From: Clostridium sp.
Lineage (GTDB): Bacteria > Bacillota > Clostridia > Clostridiales > Clostridiaceae
Direction: 5' to 3'
DNA: 64,000 bases
Assembly: GCF_029258205.1 (NCBI RefSeq)
Contig: NZ_JARHZJ010000044.1
Span: 1-64,000 of the forward strand
Under the pieces are notes generated by a model. The model made no database searches. It worked only from the letters and a program-made list of their open reading frames with translations, and was not told where the DNA came from. Positions 6,434 through 15,096 of the stretch are shown here, in pieces (the first letter of the stretch is position 1; the number at the start of each line of letters is the position of its first letter). The position numbers and the translations under genes were made by a program.

Positions 6434-7903
6434 CTACTTACATATGCTCTCTTCAACAAGTTCAACTTCTATTTTTTCTTTACCTAATATCTTATTTTTA
6501 TAAGACTTTTCAGATATTGCTCTTAAAACAAGCCCTAACCCCATAAGTATAACTGGTCCTCCATAAGTTTTTATTATTAAAATTGCTGCTTCTTTTCCAG
6601 AACTTCCAACAATATCTTGAAGTCCAGCTCCAAAGAATCCTGCACAAGAAAGTACTAAAGCTATTCCTGCAACTGTATATGCTAAAACATCACTTTTAAA
6701 AAATTTAAAGTCTAAATCTTTATTGTGTTTTCTAAATGATATAAATGCACATATTAATACTACATATGGAACTACAACTGCTAGAGATGATAAATCTGTT
6801 AATAATTTAAAGAAGTCATTAATTGATCCTATGCCTAATAAAGGTATTGATATTAATACTACTAAAATTGCACATTGTGTCCATAAAGCATTTACTAAAG
6901 TTCCATCTTTTCTCTTCTTAGTTAAGAAACTTGGGAATGTTCCCTTTGGCACTTCTCCAAACATAGCTCTTATTGGTGATTCCATCCAAATTATATATGC
7001 TGCTATTGATGTTATTAAATTGATAGCTGCATATACTTGTACTATAACCTTACCATTTATTCCAAAATTATTAGCTAATATATAATATACAACGTAACCA
7101 GCATCTTGAATTCCTGCCTTTTGTAAAACTTCTGGTGATGCTATAAATTGTATAGCTACAGATCCTAAAATATATGAAAATGCTATTAAAACTGTTGCAA
7201 TTATCATAGCCTTTGGAAATGTTTTTTTAGGATTCTCAGTTTGCATTATATAAGTACCAGCCACTTCTGATCCTGATACTGCAAATAATAACCATGAGAA
7301 TGTTGAAAAATAACTTACATTAAAATCAGGAATTACATTTTGAACTGTAAATTCTGTAGCAGATGGTGTTCCCATGAAATATCCTACTATTGCCATTAAT
7401 ATAAAAATAATAGTTGCCGCTAAAGTAAATTGCCCTCCAAAGTCAGCGAGTTTTGAAAACTTACTTACACCTATGGTTGCTATATATGTCATTGCTATAC
7501 ATATTACAATTGATAAAATAGGTAATAAATATGCATTATAATCCGTAAATACATTTTTTCCAAGTATTGCCCATGATGCTGCTACTGGTATTCTTGAAAA
7601 AACCATTTGTAAATAAAATAATATTCCTATAAAATAAGTCCAAGTTCCTATAAAAGCCCATTTCTCTCCTAAAGCTTTATTTATCCATGAGTATATTCCA
7701 CCTTCTTTATCTCTATTTACTGAAGCCATTTCTGCTATTATTCCACATAAAGGTAAGAAATAAAAAATAGATACTATTACCCAAGATGGAATAGCTGCTG
7801 GTCCTAAATACACAGCATTACTTGCTATATTAGAAAATCCGAATGTTGGTACGAAAATAAGCATTACCAATGCCCATAACTTTATTTTTTTGTCCTTTCC
7901 CAT
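6434..7903 (-). CDS. APC-family amino acid permease (glutamate/GABA antiporter or YjeM-like)
   Basis: 489 aa with about 12 membrane spans and the APC superfamily layout. The N-terminal NIASNAVYLGPAAIPSWVIV and EGGIYSWINKALGEKWAFIGTWTYFIGILFY are typical of the GadC/YjeM subgroup. It would exchange or import an amino acid across the cytoplasmic membrane; the substrate cannot be fixed. SD AAGGAG is well placed before ATG at 7903. The gene stands alone between a terminator and a 550-bp region with IS debris. No neighbouring decarboxylase was found that would hint at an acid-resistance antiporter. Confidence 0.85.
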   Translation of the reverse strand: MGKDKKIKLWALVMLIFVPTFGFSNIASNAVYLGPAAIPSWVIVSIFYFLPLCGIIAEMASVNRDKEGGIYSWINKALGEKWAFIGTWTYFIGILFYLQMVFSRIPVAASWAILGKNVFTDYNAYLLPILSIVICIAMTYIATIGVSKFSKLADFGGQFTLAATIIFILMAIVGYFMGTPSATEFTVQNVIPDFNVSYFSTFSWLLFAVSGSEVAGTYIMQTENPKKTFPKAMIIATVLIAFSYILGSVAIQFIASPEVLQKAGIQDAGYVVYYILANNFGINGKVIVQVYAAINLITSIAAYIIWMESPIRAMFGEVPKGTFPSFLTKKRKDGTLVNALWTQCAILVVLISIPLLGIGSINDFFKLLTDLSSLAVVVPYVVLICAFISFRKHNKDLDFKFFKSDVLAYTVAGIALVLSCAGFFGAGLQDIVGSSGKEAAILIIKTYGGPVILMGLGLVLRAISEKSYKNKILGKEKIEVELVEESICK

Positions 7904-8254
7904 TTTAAACTCTCCTTAGTACATTTTTAAACTTTTTTAACATTTATTAATTTATTGTTCATATTTATGTTAAAATTATACTACTAGCATAATAAATATA
8001 CAATATATCCCTTGAATAAAAATTGCATATTTTTTGTATATTTATTTATGAAATCGTTATTTTAAACTTTAAATCTTGTTTTTAGGCATTTTAAAATATA
8101 ACATAATTATTTTTATGCGAATTTTATACAAGTTACTGCATAATTTTTACTTAAATATGAAAGAGAGTATGATAGTTGAAATACTTGTTATTTACCCACC
8201 GAGATTCTTAGAAATAAAAAATGTACTAAGTTAAGAATTTTAAGAAAACACTTG

Positions 8255-8465
8255 ATAATATCATTTTAGAGTATCCTGACTCTATTTAAAGTCGTCAAGA
8301 GTTTATACATTTAGAAATAAATCGTATATTAAGTAAGAAATCTACTAAAATAAAGTTTTACTAATGATTGTCCAGCATAAAACTAGATATGATTTAATAT
8401 CTAAACTTTCTTCTCATTCAGTAAAATCTGTTATAAACACTATTGATATAATTATTTTTCTTTTA
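8255..8465 (+). pseudogene. Decayed IS30-family transposase fragment
   Basis: One frame reads ILEYPDSI-stop-SRQEFIHLEINRILSKKS and, after a frameshift near 8360, MIVQHKTRYDLISKLSSH followed by SVKSVINTIDII. This follows the central catalytic part of IS30 transposases (EERP...SRxEFGHWEIDTVIGKKSK...VERKTRY) with the expected order and spacing. The DDE Asp of HWEID is changed to Asn here (HLEIN). Stop codons, the frameshift and absence of both ends show a dead fragment. It occupies the 7904-8451 gap; the rest of that gap shows nothing else I can name. Confidence 0.7.
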
Positions 8466-8622
8466 AAGTTTCTGAAATTTCATCCAACTTATTTTCTATC
8501 CTCTCTAATCTATTAAATAAGTTTATCATTTTTATTGCTATTTTAACTACTATATATATAATTAAAGCTAATATACCTATGTTTAATAAAGTAGCAATTA
8601 TTCTAAAAAAATCCAATTCCAT
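8452..8622 (-). CDS. Small single-span membrane protein, 56 aa
   Basis: Too short for many gene finders. ATG at 8622 is preceded by GGAGGG (about 7 nt). The product begins MELDFFRIIATLLNIGILAL, has one strong membrane segment (about 8-33) and then an amphipathic coiled-coil-like tail (LFNRLERIENKLDEISETLKEK) with heptad spacing. The pattern is that of small clostridial/bacillar membrane-anchored coiled-coil peptides found singly; function unknown. The 3' end touches the IS30 remnant. Confidence 0.7.
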   Translation of the reverse strand: MELDFFRIIATLLNIGILALIIYIVVKIAIKMINLFNRLERIENKLDEISETLKEK

Positions 8623-8742
8623 TTTATACCCTCCATTCTATATTAATATTTTTTCAAATATATTGTTCAATAAAATCATAAAGAACTATATCAAAATTTA
8701 AGCTTTAAACTTATACATTATTTCAATATAGTCCCATGTATT

Positions 8743-9564
8743 TTATATATTTAAAATCTGTCCAGTAGAAATATATTCTATCTTATCTTGTAATTTTTTT
8801 TCTAACATTTTAAATGCTCTCATTCCTGTACAGTGACAAGTGTAAAACTTAGTATTTCTTTCACTTAAATTATCTCCTAAAGCATTTATAAATAAATCAC
8901 TTTCACTTATGCCAGTACTAGGATTAAAAATATGAAAACCACTTATAACATAGTCTAAATCTTTTCCTATTATGACTTCTGCTTTGTCAATTATATTTCT
9001 TATATCATTATGAGCACACCCACCCATTAATATATTCTTATTATTTTCTGTTATTATAAGATTTTGTTCATGGACAAAGTCATCTTCTAAGTACATACCA
9101 TTAACTCTTTTATAAAGTACTTTATTAAATTTAGATATTTTATACCTATTTTCTACCACTGAAAATAAATATAACTCATCATCTATTTTCATATCTCCTT
9201 CTGTCAATATTATTCTTGAATTTGACTTTAATTCTTTGTCTAATCCTATATACTTTTTGACAATTCCTGCTATGCTATAATACTCATTAAAAGCATCCTT
9301 GTGTATATATATCTTAGCTTTATCATTTATTTTTAAAAACTCTTCTAATCCACCACCATGATCATTATGTCCATGAGATATTACTACAATATCAACATCT
9401 GCTAAATTTATATTTAACTTCTTTGCATTTCCTAAAAACGTGCTTTTTGGCCCTAAGTCAAAAAGTATATTATGTTTTTCCGTTGCTATATGAAATGATA
9501 ATCCATGTTTATTTTCATATTGATCTGATATTTTTGTATTTTCTACTAATGTGGTTATTTTCAA
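8743..9564 (-). CDS. MBL-fold metallo-hydrolase
   Basis: 273 aa. The metal-binding motif HxHxDH is present as VVISHGHNDHGGGL (about residues 75-88), preceded by the usual ILFDLGPKSTF strand. Further His/Asp ligands are likely in MGGCAHNDI, VISGFHIF and YTCHCTGM. Sequence style matches the clostridial MBL hydrolases annotated as related to ribofuranosylaminobenzene-phosphate synthase, but the substrate is unknown. The longer frame begins at a GTG (9573) that is immediately abutted by its own SD; TTG at 9564 lies 7 nt after AGAGGAG and is the better start. The product then begins MKITTLVENTK. Confidence 0.8.
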   Translation of the reverse strand: MKITTLVENTKISDQYENKHGLSFHIATEKHNILFDLGPKSTFLGNAKKLNINLADVDIVVISHGHNDHGGGLEEFLKINDKAKIYIHKDAFNEYYSIAGIVKKYIGLDKELKSNSRIILTEGDMKIDDELYLFSVVENRYKISKFNKVLYKRVNGMYLEDDFVHEQNLIITENNKNILMGGCAHNDIRNIIDKAEVIIGKDLDYVISGFHIFNPSTGISESDLFINALGDNLSERNTKFYTCHCTGMRAFKMLEKKLQDKIEYISTGQILNI

Positions 9565-9633
9565 TTTACTCACTCCTCTTACATCTCAAACTACTTTTAT
9601 ACTAAAAACAACTAAAATTTACATCTCATTTAT

Positions 9634-10266
9634 TTATAATAAATTCAAATCAGATAACAATTTATTTATTTTATAAATTGTATTTTTTTCATCAATGTTA
9701 TCTTCATAACAAGTTACATAAATACTTCTTCCTGATTCTAAATGTAAAACCCAATTATCTAACAAGTTTAAATAGATATATTTAATATACAAATCACTAA
9801 ATTCTCTTCCCACAAATCCATTTCCACTATTATAAACCTCATTACTAACGGCATAATTAGAATGATATATTATTTCTTCAGGATTGCTTTGTATTAACTT
9901 TAAATTACCTTTAAAGTCTATTATTAATGAATTATTATATCTATCATCCCCTTCATTCAAAACTTTCCTTACATCTTTTTCAGTAAAAATATTAGGCTTT
10001 GTTTTTCTATGTACTACTATTTCAATATTAAAATTATCAACACCATGATAACTTAAGTTAAATTCTGAAAAATTAACCTTTTCATCATTTATAAAAAGAA
10101 TATTGTTATCATCAAGCCATTTTTCAGCTTCTTCATGTGTGTTAAATATCATATCCTTTTCAAAGTTAATAGTTAAAAAGTGTTCTTGTGGCTCCCAATT
10201 ATTATTTTTCTTCAGTCTATAAACTGACTCTAAAGGTATTTTATAAGCATTAATTGTAAAAACCAT
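9634..10266 (-). CDS. Hypothetical protein, 210 aa
   Basis: Soluble, acidic, no membrane span and no motif that I recognise. It contains a central segment NSLIIDFKGNLKLIQSNPEEIIYHSNYAV and a C-terminal DNWVLHLESGRSIYVTCYED, and may be a two-domain alpha/beta protein. The longer frame begins at 10284, but the SD AGGGGTG lies inside it and leads to ATG at 10266, which I chose. Monocistronic, closed downstream by a spacer of about 60 bp to the MBL gene, upstream by a bidirectional terminator. Confidence 0.75.
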   Translation of the reverse strand: MVFTINAYKIPLESVYRLKKNNNWEPQEHFLTINFEKDMIFNTHEEAEKWLDDNNILFINDEKVNFSEFNLSYHGVDNFNIEIVVHRKTKPNIFTEKDVRKVLNEGDDRYNNSLIIDFKGNLKLIQSNPEEIIYHSNYAVSNEVYNSGNGFVGREFSDLYIKYIYLNLLDNWVLHLESGRSIYVTCYEDNIDEKNTIYKINKLLSDLNLL

Positions 10267-10383
10267 ATCCTCACCCCTAGTCATTAAATATAAAACAAAA
10301 CCAAATAATTACATTTCAATTATATCATTCTATTAACCTTTTGTACACATTTACATAATATATAAAATCATCTAAATTTTTAT

Positions 10384-10423
10384 AAAAAAAGCAAACTAGA
10401 TTTTATTTCCTAGTTTGCTTTTT
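10384..10423. terminator. Bidirectional terminator
   Basis: AAAAAAAGCAAACTAG pairs with CTAGTTTGCTTTTT. It lies upstream of the 9634-10266 gene and downstream of the GGDEF gene on the minus strand. Confidence 0.8.
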
Positions 10424-10613
10424 CCTTATTTATATTTATTAAAATAATAGATTTAATAAATATACTTTCTTATTTTTCTTCTTGCAACTTTTTCATCATA
10501 ATAACCTGATGAAATTACTAAATAATTTTTTTATTTATAAGAATATCAATAAGCTTTTTCATATCTTTTTCTTTAAATAAACTAAAACAATCTTACAAAA
10601 TTATAAACTATAT

Positions 10614-12413
10614 TTAAATTCTTTTTAACTCTAAAAATTCATCTACAATCCTAGGATCAAATTGAGTTCCAGAGTTCTTTTTAAGTTCCTTTTTAGCTTC
10701 CTCAATACTAAGTTTTTCCTTATACAGCCTTTTGTTTGTCATAGCATCATAAGAATCTACTACATTTATAATTCTAGCAAGTAGAGGTATATCATCACCT
10801 TTTAGTCCTAAAGGATAACCGTTACCATCATATCTTTCATGGTGAGCTAGTATACATCCTGCTATTTTTTTTAACTCTGAGCTAAACATAGCTATTCTAT
10901 ATCCTTTTTCAGCATGAGTTTTTATTATTTCATACTCTTCCTTTGTTAATTTACCTTTCTTAGATAGTATTTCATATGGAATGCCTACTTCTCCTATATC
11001 ATAAATTTTGGCCAACATTTTCAAATCTTTTAGTTCATTTTCTGATAAATTCATCTTTTTCCCTAGTTCTAAGGCATACTCTTCAACCCTATTTATATGC
11101 TCTTTAATATCCTCATGTCTTAAGAAAAGTTCTTTATTCAATGTATCTACTATATTATTTTTTATGTATTTTTCATTCACCAGCTTTTCCCTATAAACCT
11201 TATCTTCCGCTTCTGCTAATACTGAGTCTATTGATTTATTTATTTCCGTTTTACTAGATACTCCAAGAGCTATACTTAAAGGTATTATAGTTTTATCAGC
11301 AAGTTTGCAATTTTTTCTTATTCTATTACATATAACTTCTGCTTCTTCCTCTGTTGTTTTAGGCAAAAGAATACAAAATTCATCTCCTCCCCATCTAAAT
11401 ATAAGATCATCTTTTCTACAGGATTTTTTTATTACTTTTGAAATCTCTTTTAAAATCTTATCTCCCTCTAAATGTCCAATAGCATCATTTATTACTTTAA
11501 GTCCATTTAAATCTCCCATTACAAAACTTAATGGAAAAAATTCCTCATTATTTAATTCTTTAAGCTTTTCATCAAAATAAGCTCTATTATAAAGTCCTGT
11601 AAGTTTATCTCTATAACTCATTTTTTTCAATCTATTTTCTAGCATAACATTCTCAGTTATATCTCTAATTATTCCTACAATACCTGTAGTATCTCCATTC
11701 TTATTCTTAACTGGCACCTTAATAGATTCTATATACTTTATTTTCCCATTAACTTTTAACTGTATTTTTTCCTTTATCTTGTTATTAGTACTAATAACAA
11801 GATTGTCTTGAGCTATTAAATTATCAACCATATTTTTTTCTTTAAATAAATTATTTTTATTACAAATGTCTTTATAAATTTTACTTATATCTTGTCCCAA
11901 TATTTCTTCTCTATCTTTTTTATAATATTCATTAATTAATGTATCATTACATTTTAAATATTTCCCATCTTTATCTTTATGATAAACTCCATCTGGTATA
12001 GATTCCACAATAGTATTTAAAAGTTCCTTTTGATTTATAAGTTCTTCTTCATATTTCTTCCTTTCACTTTGATTCTGAAGAATTCCTATAAAATACTTTA
12101 TTTCTCCATTTTCTTTTATAGGTGCTAAGTAACATTCTAAAAAAGTCCCTTTAGGATAGCCTAAATTTTCTGCATAGCCTGAAAATAGTTTTGGTTTTCC
12201 TTCTTTAATTACTAATTTATAATTTCCAATGTACTCATCTGCCATTTCTTTATTAAAAAGTTCATGTAGACTCTTACCAATTACATCTTCTTTCTTTAGA
12301 TTCAATGTATCTGCGTAGTATTTATTTATAAAAATAAATCTACTATCTATTCCTATTAACCATACTGAATAAGGTATATTATCTAATAATACCTCTAATA
12401 AATTTGAATTCAT
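10614..12413 (-). CDS. PAS-PAS-GGDEF-HD-GYP cyclic-di-GMP protein
   Basis: 599 aa cytosolic sensor/output protein. Two PAS domains (about 5-118 and 128-255) precede a GGDEF domain (about 260-412) with intact RWGGDEF active site (342-346) and an RKDD inhibitory I-site (333-336) five residues before it, so diguanylate cyclase activity with product inhibition is expected. A C-terminal HD-GYP domain (about 425-597) has HHERYDGNGYP (524-534) but the HD dyad is YD (471-472, IYDIGEVGIP) instead of the usual HDIGKIGIP, so phosphodiesterase activity is doubtful. The longer frame starts at 12422, directly against AAGAAGG; ATG at 12413, 9 nt from it, is preferred. Confidence 0.9.
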   Translation of the reverse strand: MNSNLLEVLLDNIPYSVWLIGIDSRFIFINKYYADTLNLKKEDVIGKSLHELFNKEMADEYIGNYKLVIKEGKPKLFSGYAENLGYPKGTFLECYLAPIKENGEIKYFIGILQNQSERKKYEEELINQKELLNTIVESIPDGVYHKDKDGKYLKCNDTLINEYYKKDREEILGQDISKIYKDICNKNNLFKEKNMVDNLIAQDNLVISTNNKIKEKIQLKVNGKIKYIESIKVPVKNKNGDTTGIVGIIRDITENVMLENRLKKMSYRDKLTGLYNRAYFDEKLKELNNEEFFPLSFVMGDLNGLKVINDAIGHLEGDKILKEISKVIKKSCRKDDLIFRWGGDEFCILLPKTTEEEAEVICNRIRKNCKLADKTIIPLSIALGVSSKTEINKSIDSVLAEAEDKVYREKLVNEKYIKNNIVDTLNKELFLRHEDIKEHINRVEEYALELGKKMNLSENELKDLKMLAKIYDIGEVGIPYEILSKKGKLTKEEYEIIKTHAEKGYRIAMFSSELKKIAGCILAHHERYDGNGYPLGLKGDDIPLLARIINVVDSYDAMTNKRLYKEKLSIEEAKKELKKNSGTQFDPRIVDEFLELKRI

Positions 12414-12570
12414 AAATTTCATCCTTCTTTACTTATTATACTATTAAGATTTAATTTTATCATAAAAATCAATTATTGATAACTTTTAATTTTATCTATT
12501 ATAAATATAAACATTTATAATAATCAATATCTTTTAATTTATATATAAAATAAATTATTTGAAATATAAA

Positions 12571-12614
12571 AATAACTATACCTAAATAAATTCTAACACT
12601 TAGATATAGTTATT
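12571..12614. terminator. Hairpin terminator
   Basis: AATAACTATA...TAGATATAGTTATT, with an inner CTAA/TTAG pair; ends the gene at 12628-14343. Confidence 0.6.
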
Positions 12615-12627
12615 ATATATACTTAAA

Positions 12628-14343
12628 CTATTTTTTTAATTTCTTTCTTAATTCCTTTAATTTCTCTACTGATGGATATGGAAATTCTTCTTCTAATGCA
12701 TCATCAATTACAGCTCTAGCCTTTCTATACTCTCTTATTTTTTCGTAAGCTAAAGCTAAATAATAATAATATATACTATTGTCACCATAATCCTCTATAA
12801 GATTTTTATAATAGTCTACTACTTTTCCATAATAATCTTTATCCAATTTATTAGTTTTCTTTAATCCACTTTCTTTAATATAATAAATCTCTATTTTATA
12901 AGCTTCCTCTATTTCATTTATCCAAATAATAAGTTCAGACTCCTTATCATTATTTAAAGTTTCTATAAATATCTTACTATAATAATACTCATTTTCATTA
13001 AAAGCCTTAACTAATTTTTCATCTTTTAATTTTAAAATATGAAGTTTATTTAGTCTATTATCTATTTCAAAACCTATAAATACTAATACTTCTTTTCCTA
13101 AATTTACAATAAACAAATCCTTTATATTAAAACCTTCTCCTCTAAAATTATGTTTTAGCTTATAGGATTCATAATCTTTATTTAATAAAGCTAAATAAGG
13201 AGTTTTATCTAATAAATATGGAATTAATATACTTTCTTTTTCCTCTGATACTATTCTAAGAAGATTATTCTCTTCTAACTTCTCTAAGGTTAAAAATTCA
13301 GTTTCAACAGGGAACTTATTTACTATATCAAGTGGAATATTATTCTCTTCTTTTCTTTTTCTAAGGTTAGTATTCTTTTTTCTCATTTCAATAATATTAG
13401 GGTTTAATTTTAAATCTAATTCTTTATTTGATAAAATTTCCTCATCTAAATAATTTTTATAAAAATCTATAAATGAGGAATTCATAGTTTTTATACACCT
13501 TACTCCACTTAAATCTATAGAAAAGTGTTTTTTTAATTTATCATCTTGAAAATAGTTATCATTCCACTGAGGATAGTTTCTTTCTCCTTTATAAACCTCT
13601 ACTCTTTTATCAAAAATTTCTTCTTTAAGGTTTTTATTATATTTTTCTCCAAGATTAAAAGCTCCAGCGTTAAGAATCATTACATTATCATTATCTAAAC
13701 TAACAAAACTTTCAATATATCCAATTGTATCAGAATTAGAAACTCCAATAACTTTCTGCCTTATAAATAAATAATTCTCTTGACTATAGACAGTTTTTAT
13801 TGGAAATACTTCATTAATAGATAAAATTACAGGTATAACGTCATTCATTACACATCCATTTTCTTTGTAAATCATGTCTAAGTAAGTTTTAGGTTTATTA
13901 TTCATGTAAAAGATAAATTTTTCTTCTAATTGTGGTGAAATAACCTCTACTAAATTCCCAGGTAAATATTTAGCTTTAAAACTATATTTATTTTCAAATA
14001 TTTCTGGACTAAAAATCTCCTCTAATTGACCATTTTTATACTTATAAACACTGGCTATTTCATATCCTCCTGAGCCTCCATAAGCTCCCCTTAACATGAT
14101 TTCATCTAATCCATCTTTATTAAAATCACCTAAAAAAAGTTCTAAATTATATCCTGTATAGTTAACTTTAGTAACCAAACTTTTTTTATCATTATCTGAA
14201 TTTATAACTATTTCAATGTTTTCACCAAAGTTACTACCACTTTGATAATAATATCCAATTAAAATAACTTTATCTCTACTATTTTTTGATATAACATTTC
14301 CTAATTTAGAATCTAAAATTATTTTATCATTTGAATTAATCAT
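12628..14343 (-). CDS. Hypothetical protein with FG-GAP/VCBS-like repeats and C-terminal TPR-like helices
   Basis: 571 aa. The N-terminal half has short beta-propeller-type units, best seen in ELFLGDFNKDGLDEIMLRG (about 90-108) with the DxNxDGxxE calcium-loop pattern, and similar weaker units at LNNDKESELIIWI. The last 60 residues (YYYLALAYEKIREYRKARAV) look like a tetratricopeptide pair. No signal peptide is visible, so it appears cytosolic. Function unknown. ATG at 14343 has GAGGAAG at 7 nt. It does not overlap its upstream neighbours (85-bp gap). Confidence 0.75.
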   Translation of the reverse strand: MINSNDKIILDSKLGNVISKNSRDKVILIGYYYQSGSNFGENIEIVINSDNDKKSLVTKVNYTGYNLELFLGDFNKDGLDEIMLRGAYGGSGGYEIASVYKYKNGQLEEIFSPEIFENKYSFKAKYLPGNLVEVISPQLEEKFIFYMNNKPKTYLDMIYKENGCVMNDVIPVILSINEVFPIKTVYSQENYLFIRQKVIGVSNSDTIGYIESFVSLDNDNVMILNAGAFNLGEKYNKNLKEEIFDKRVEVYKGERNYPQWNDNYFQDDKLKKHFSIDLSGVRCIKTMNSSFIDFYKNYLDEEILSNKELDLKLNPNIIEMRKKNTNLRKRKEENNIPLDIVNKFPVETEFLTLEKLEENNLLRIVSEEKESILIPYLLDKTPYLALLNKDYESYKLKHNFRGEGFNIKDLFIVNLGKEVLVFIGFEIDNRLNKLHILKLKDEKLVKAFNENEYYYSKIFIETLNNDKESELIIWINEIEEAYKIEIYYIKESGLKKTNKLDKDYYGKVVDYYKNLIEDYGDNSIYYYYLALAYEKIREYRKARAVIDDALEEEFPYPSVEKLKELRKKLKK

Positions 14344-14428
14344 GTAAATTCTTCCTCAATATTATTAATCACAATATATTCTATTTTAAAATAGCTAAAA
14401 AGTTTATATAATATTTAAATCATATTTT

Positions 14429-14707
14429 TTATTTCTTTGTTCTTATTATTTTATACCAAAGTTTATTACTTTTAGGAAACTCTTTCTTTTGTAAATATTT
14501 CAAAGTTCTCTTTAATTCCTTTTCATTAAGATTTAAAAATACTTTTCTGTCAAACCCACTTTCACTTACATTAAATAATCCATTATCTATTTTTTCTATT
14601 TCAACTTGTCTATCTTTTTTAAATGTTTTAAAATTTACTTTATCATTTATTTCTATTCTTTTTAATGTGTATAAAGCAACATCTATAAAATCTTCTACAT
14701 TTAACAA
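14429..14707 (-). CDS. Small hypothetical protein, possible antitoxin partner
   Basis: 92 aa, basic and charged, starting at TTG 14707 with AAGGAG 11 nt upstream that overlaps the stop codon of the preceding gene. The tight spacing (17 bp) and small size suggest a two-gene unit with 14725-15069. No DNA-binding domain is obvious; the middle part NGLFNVSESGFDRKVFLNLNEKELKRTLKYLQ could be a beta-hairpin plus helix. Not recognised; the antitoxin idea is only contextual. Confidence 0.6.
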   Translation of the reverse strand: MLNVEDFIDVALYTLKRIEINDKVNFKTFKKDRQVEIEKIDNGLFNVSESGFDRKVFLNLNEKELKRTLKYLQKKEFPKSNKLWYKIIRTKK

Positions 14708-14724
14708 TATATATATGTCTCCTT

Positions 14725-15069
14725 TTATATTTTCTTTACATACTTTAGTTTTGAAACCAATTTTGTAAATTCACTTTTTCTAATTATATTCGAAATAAAA
14801 AATATAATTATCTCTTCTTTATCAAAAATATATGCTACCCTACAATCCAATCCAGGTTCTAAGGGAATCTTATATTCATATATTGTTTTACTCTTATATT
14901 TATATCCTCTTACCGTCTTAATCTTATGAGGTTTATTATTTATTAAATCTAATGTACCTTTATATATTCTATTTTTTATATATTCTTCATGTTTTTTATT
15001 GTGTTCAAAAAACTTTTCTAAATAAATATTCTTTTCAATAATTATTTTCTTTTCAATCAAATATCTCAT
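14725..15069 (-). CDS. Small protein resembling RelE/ParE-fold toxins
   Basis: 114 aa, basic. The C-terminal half (KTIYEYKIPLEPGLDCRVAY then FDKEEIIIFFISNIIRKSEF) has the strand order and an Arg-Val-Ala-Tyr core like RelE/YoeB/HigB proteins. It is followed after 17 bp by a 92-aa protein, so the pair has a toxin-first (HigBA-like) layout. This is fold-level resemblance seen by eye, not a confirmed homology. ATG at 15069 is crowded by its only purine-rich stretch (GAAAAGAG), so the exact start is uncertain. Confidence 0.55.
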   Translation of the reverse strand: MRYLIEKKIIIEKNIYLEKFFEHNKKHEEYIKNRIYKGTLDLINNKPHKIKTVRGYKYKSKTIYEYKIPLEPGLDCRVAYIFDKEEIIIFFISNIIRKSEFTKLVSKLKYVKKI

Positions 15070-15096
15070 CTCTTTTCAAAATCTATGTATTAATGT

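Noticed and set aside
9423-9605. 60-codon hydrophobic plus-strand frame
   Set aside because: Antisense to the MBL hydrolase start; no ribosome site.
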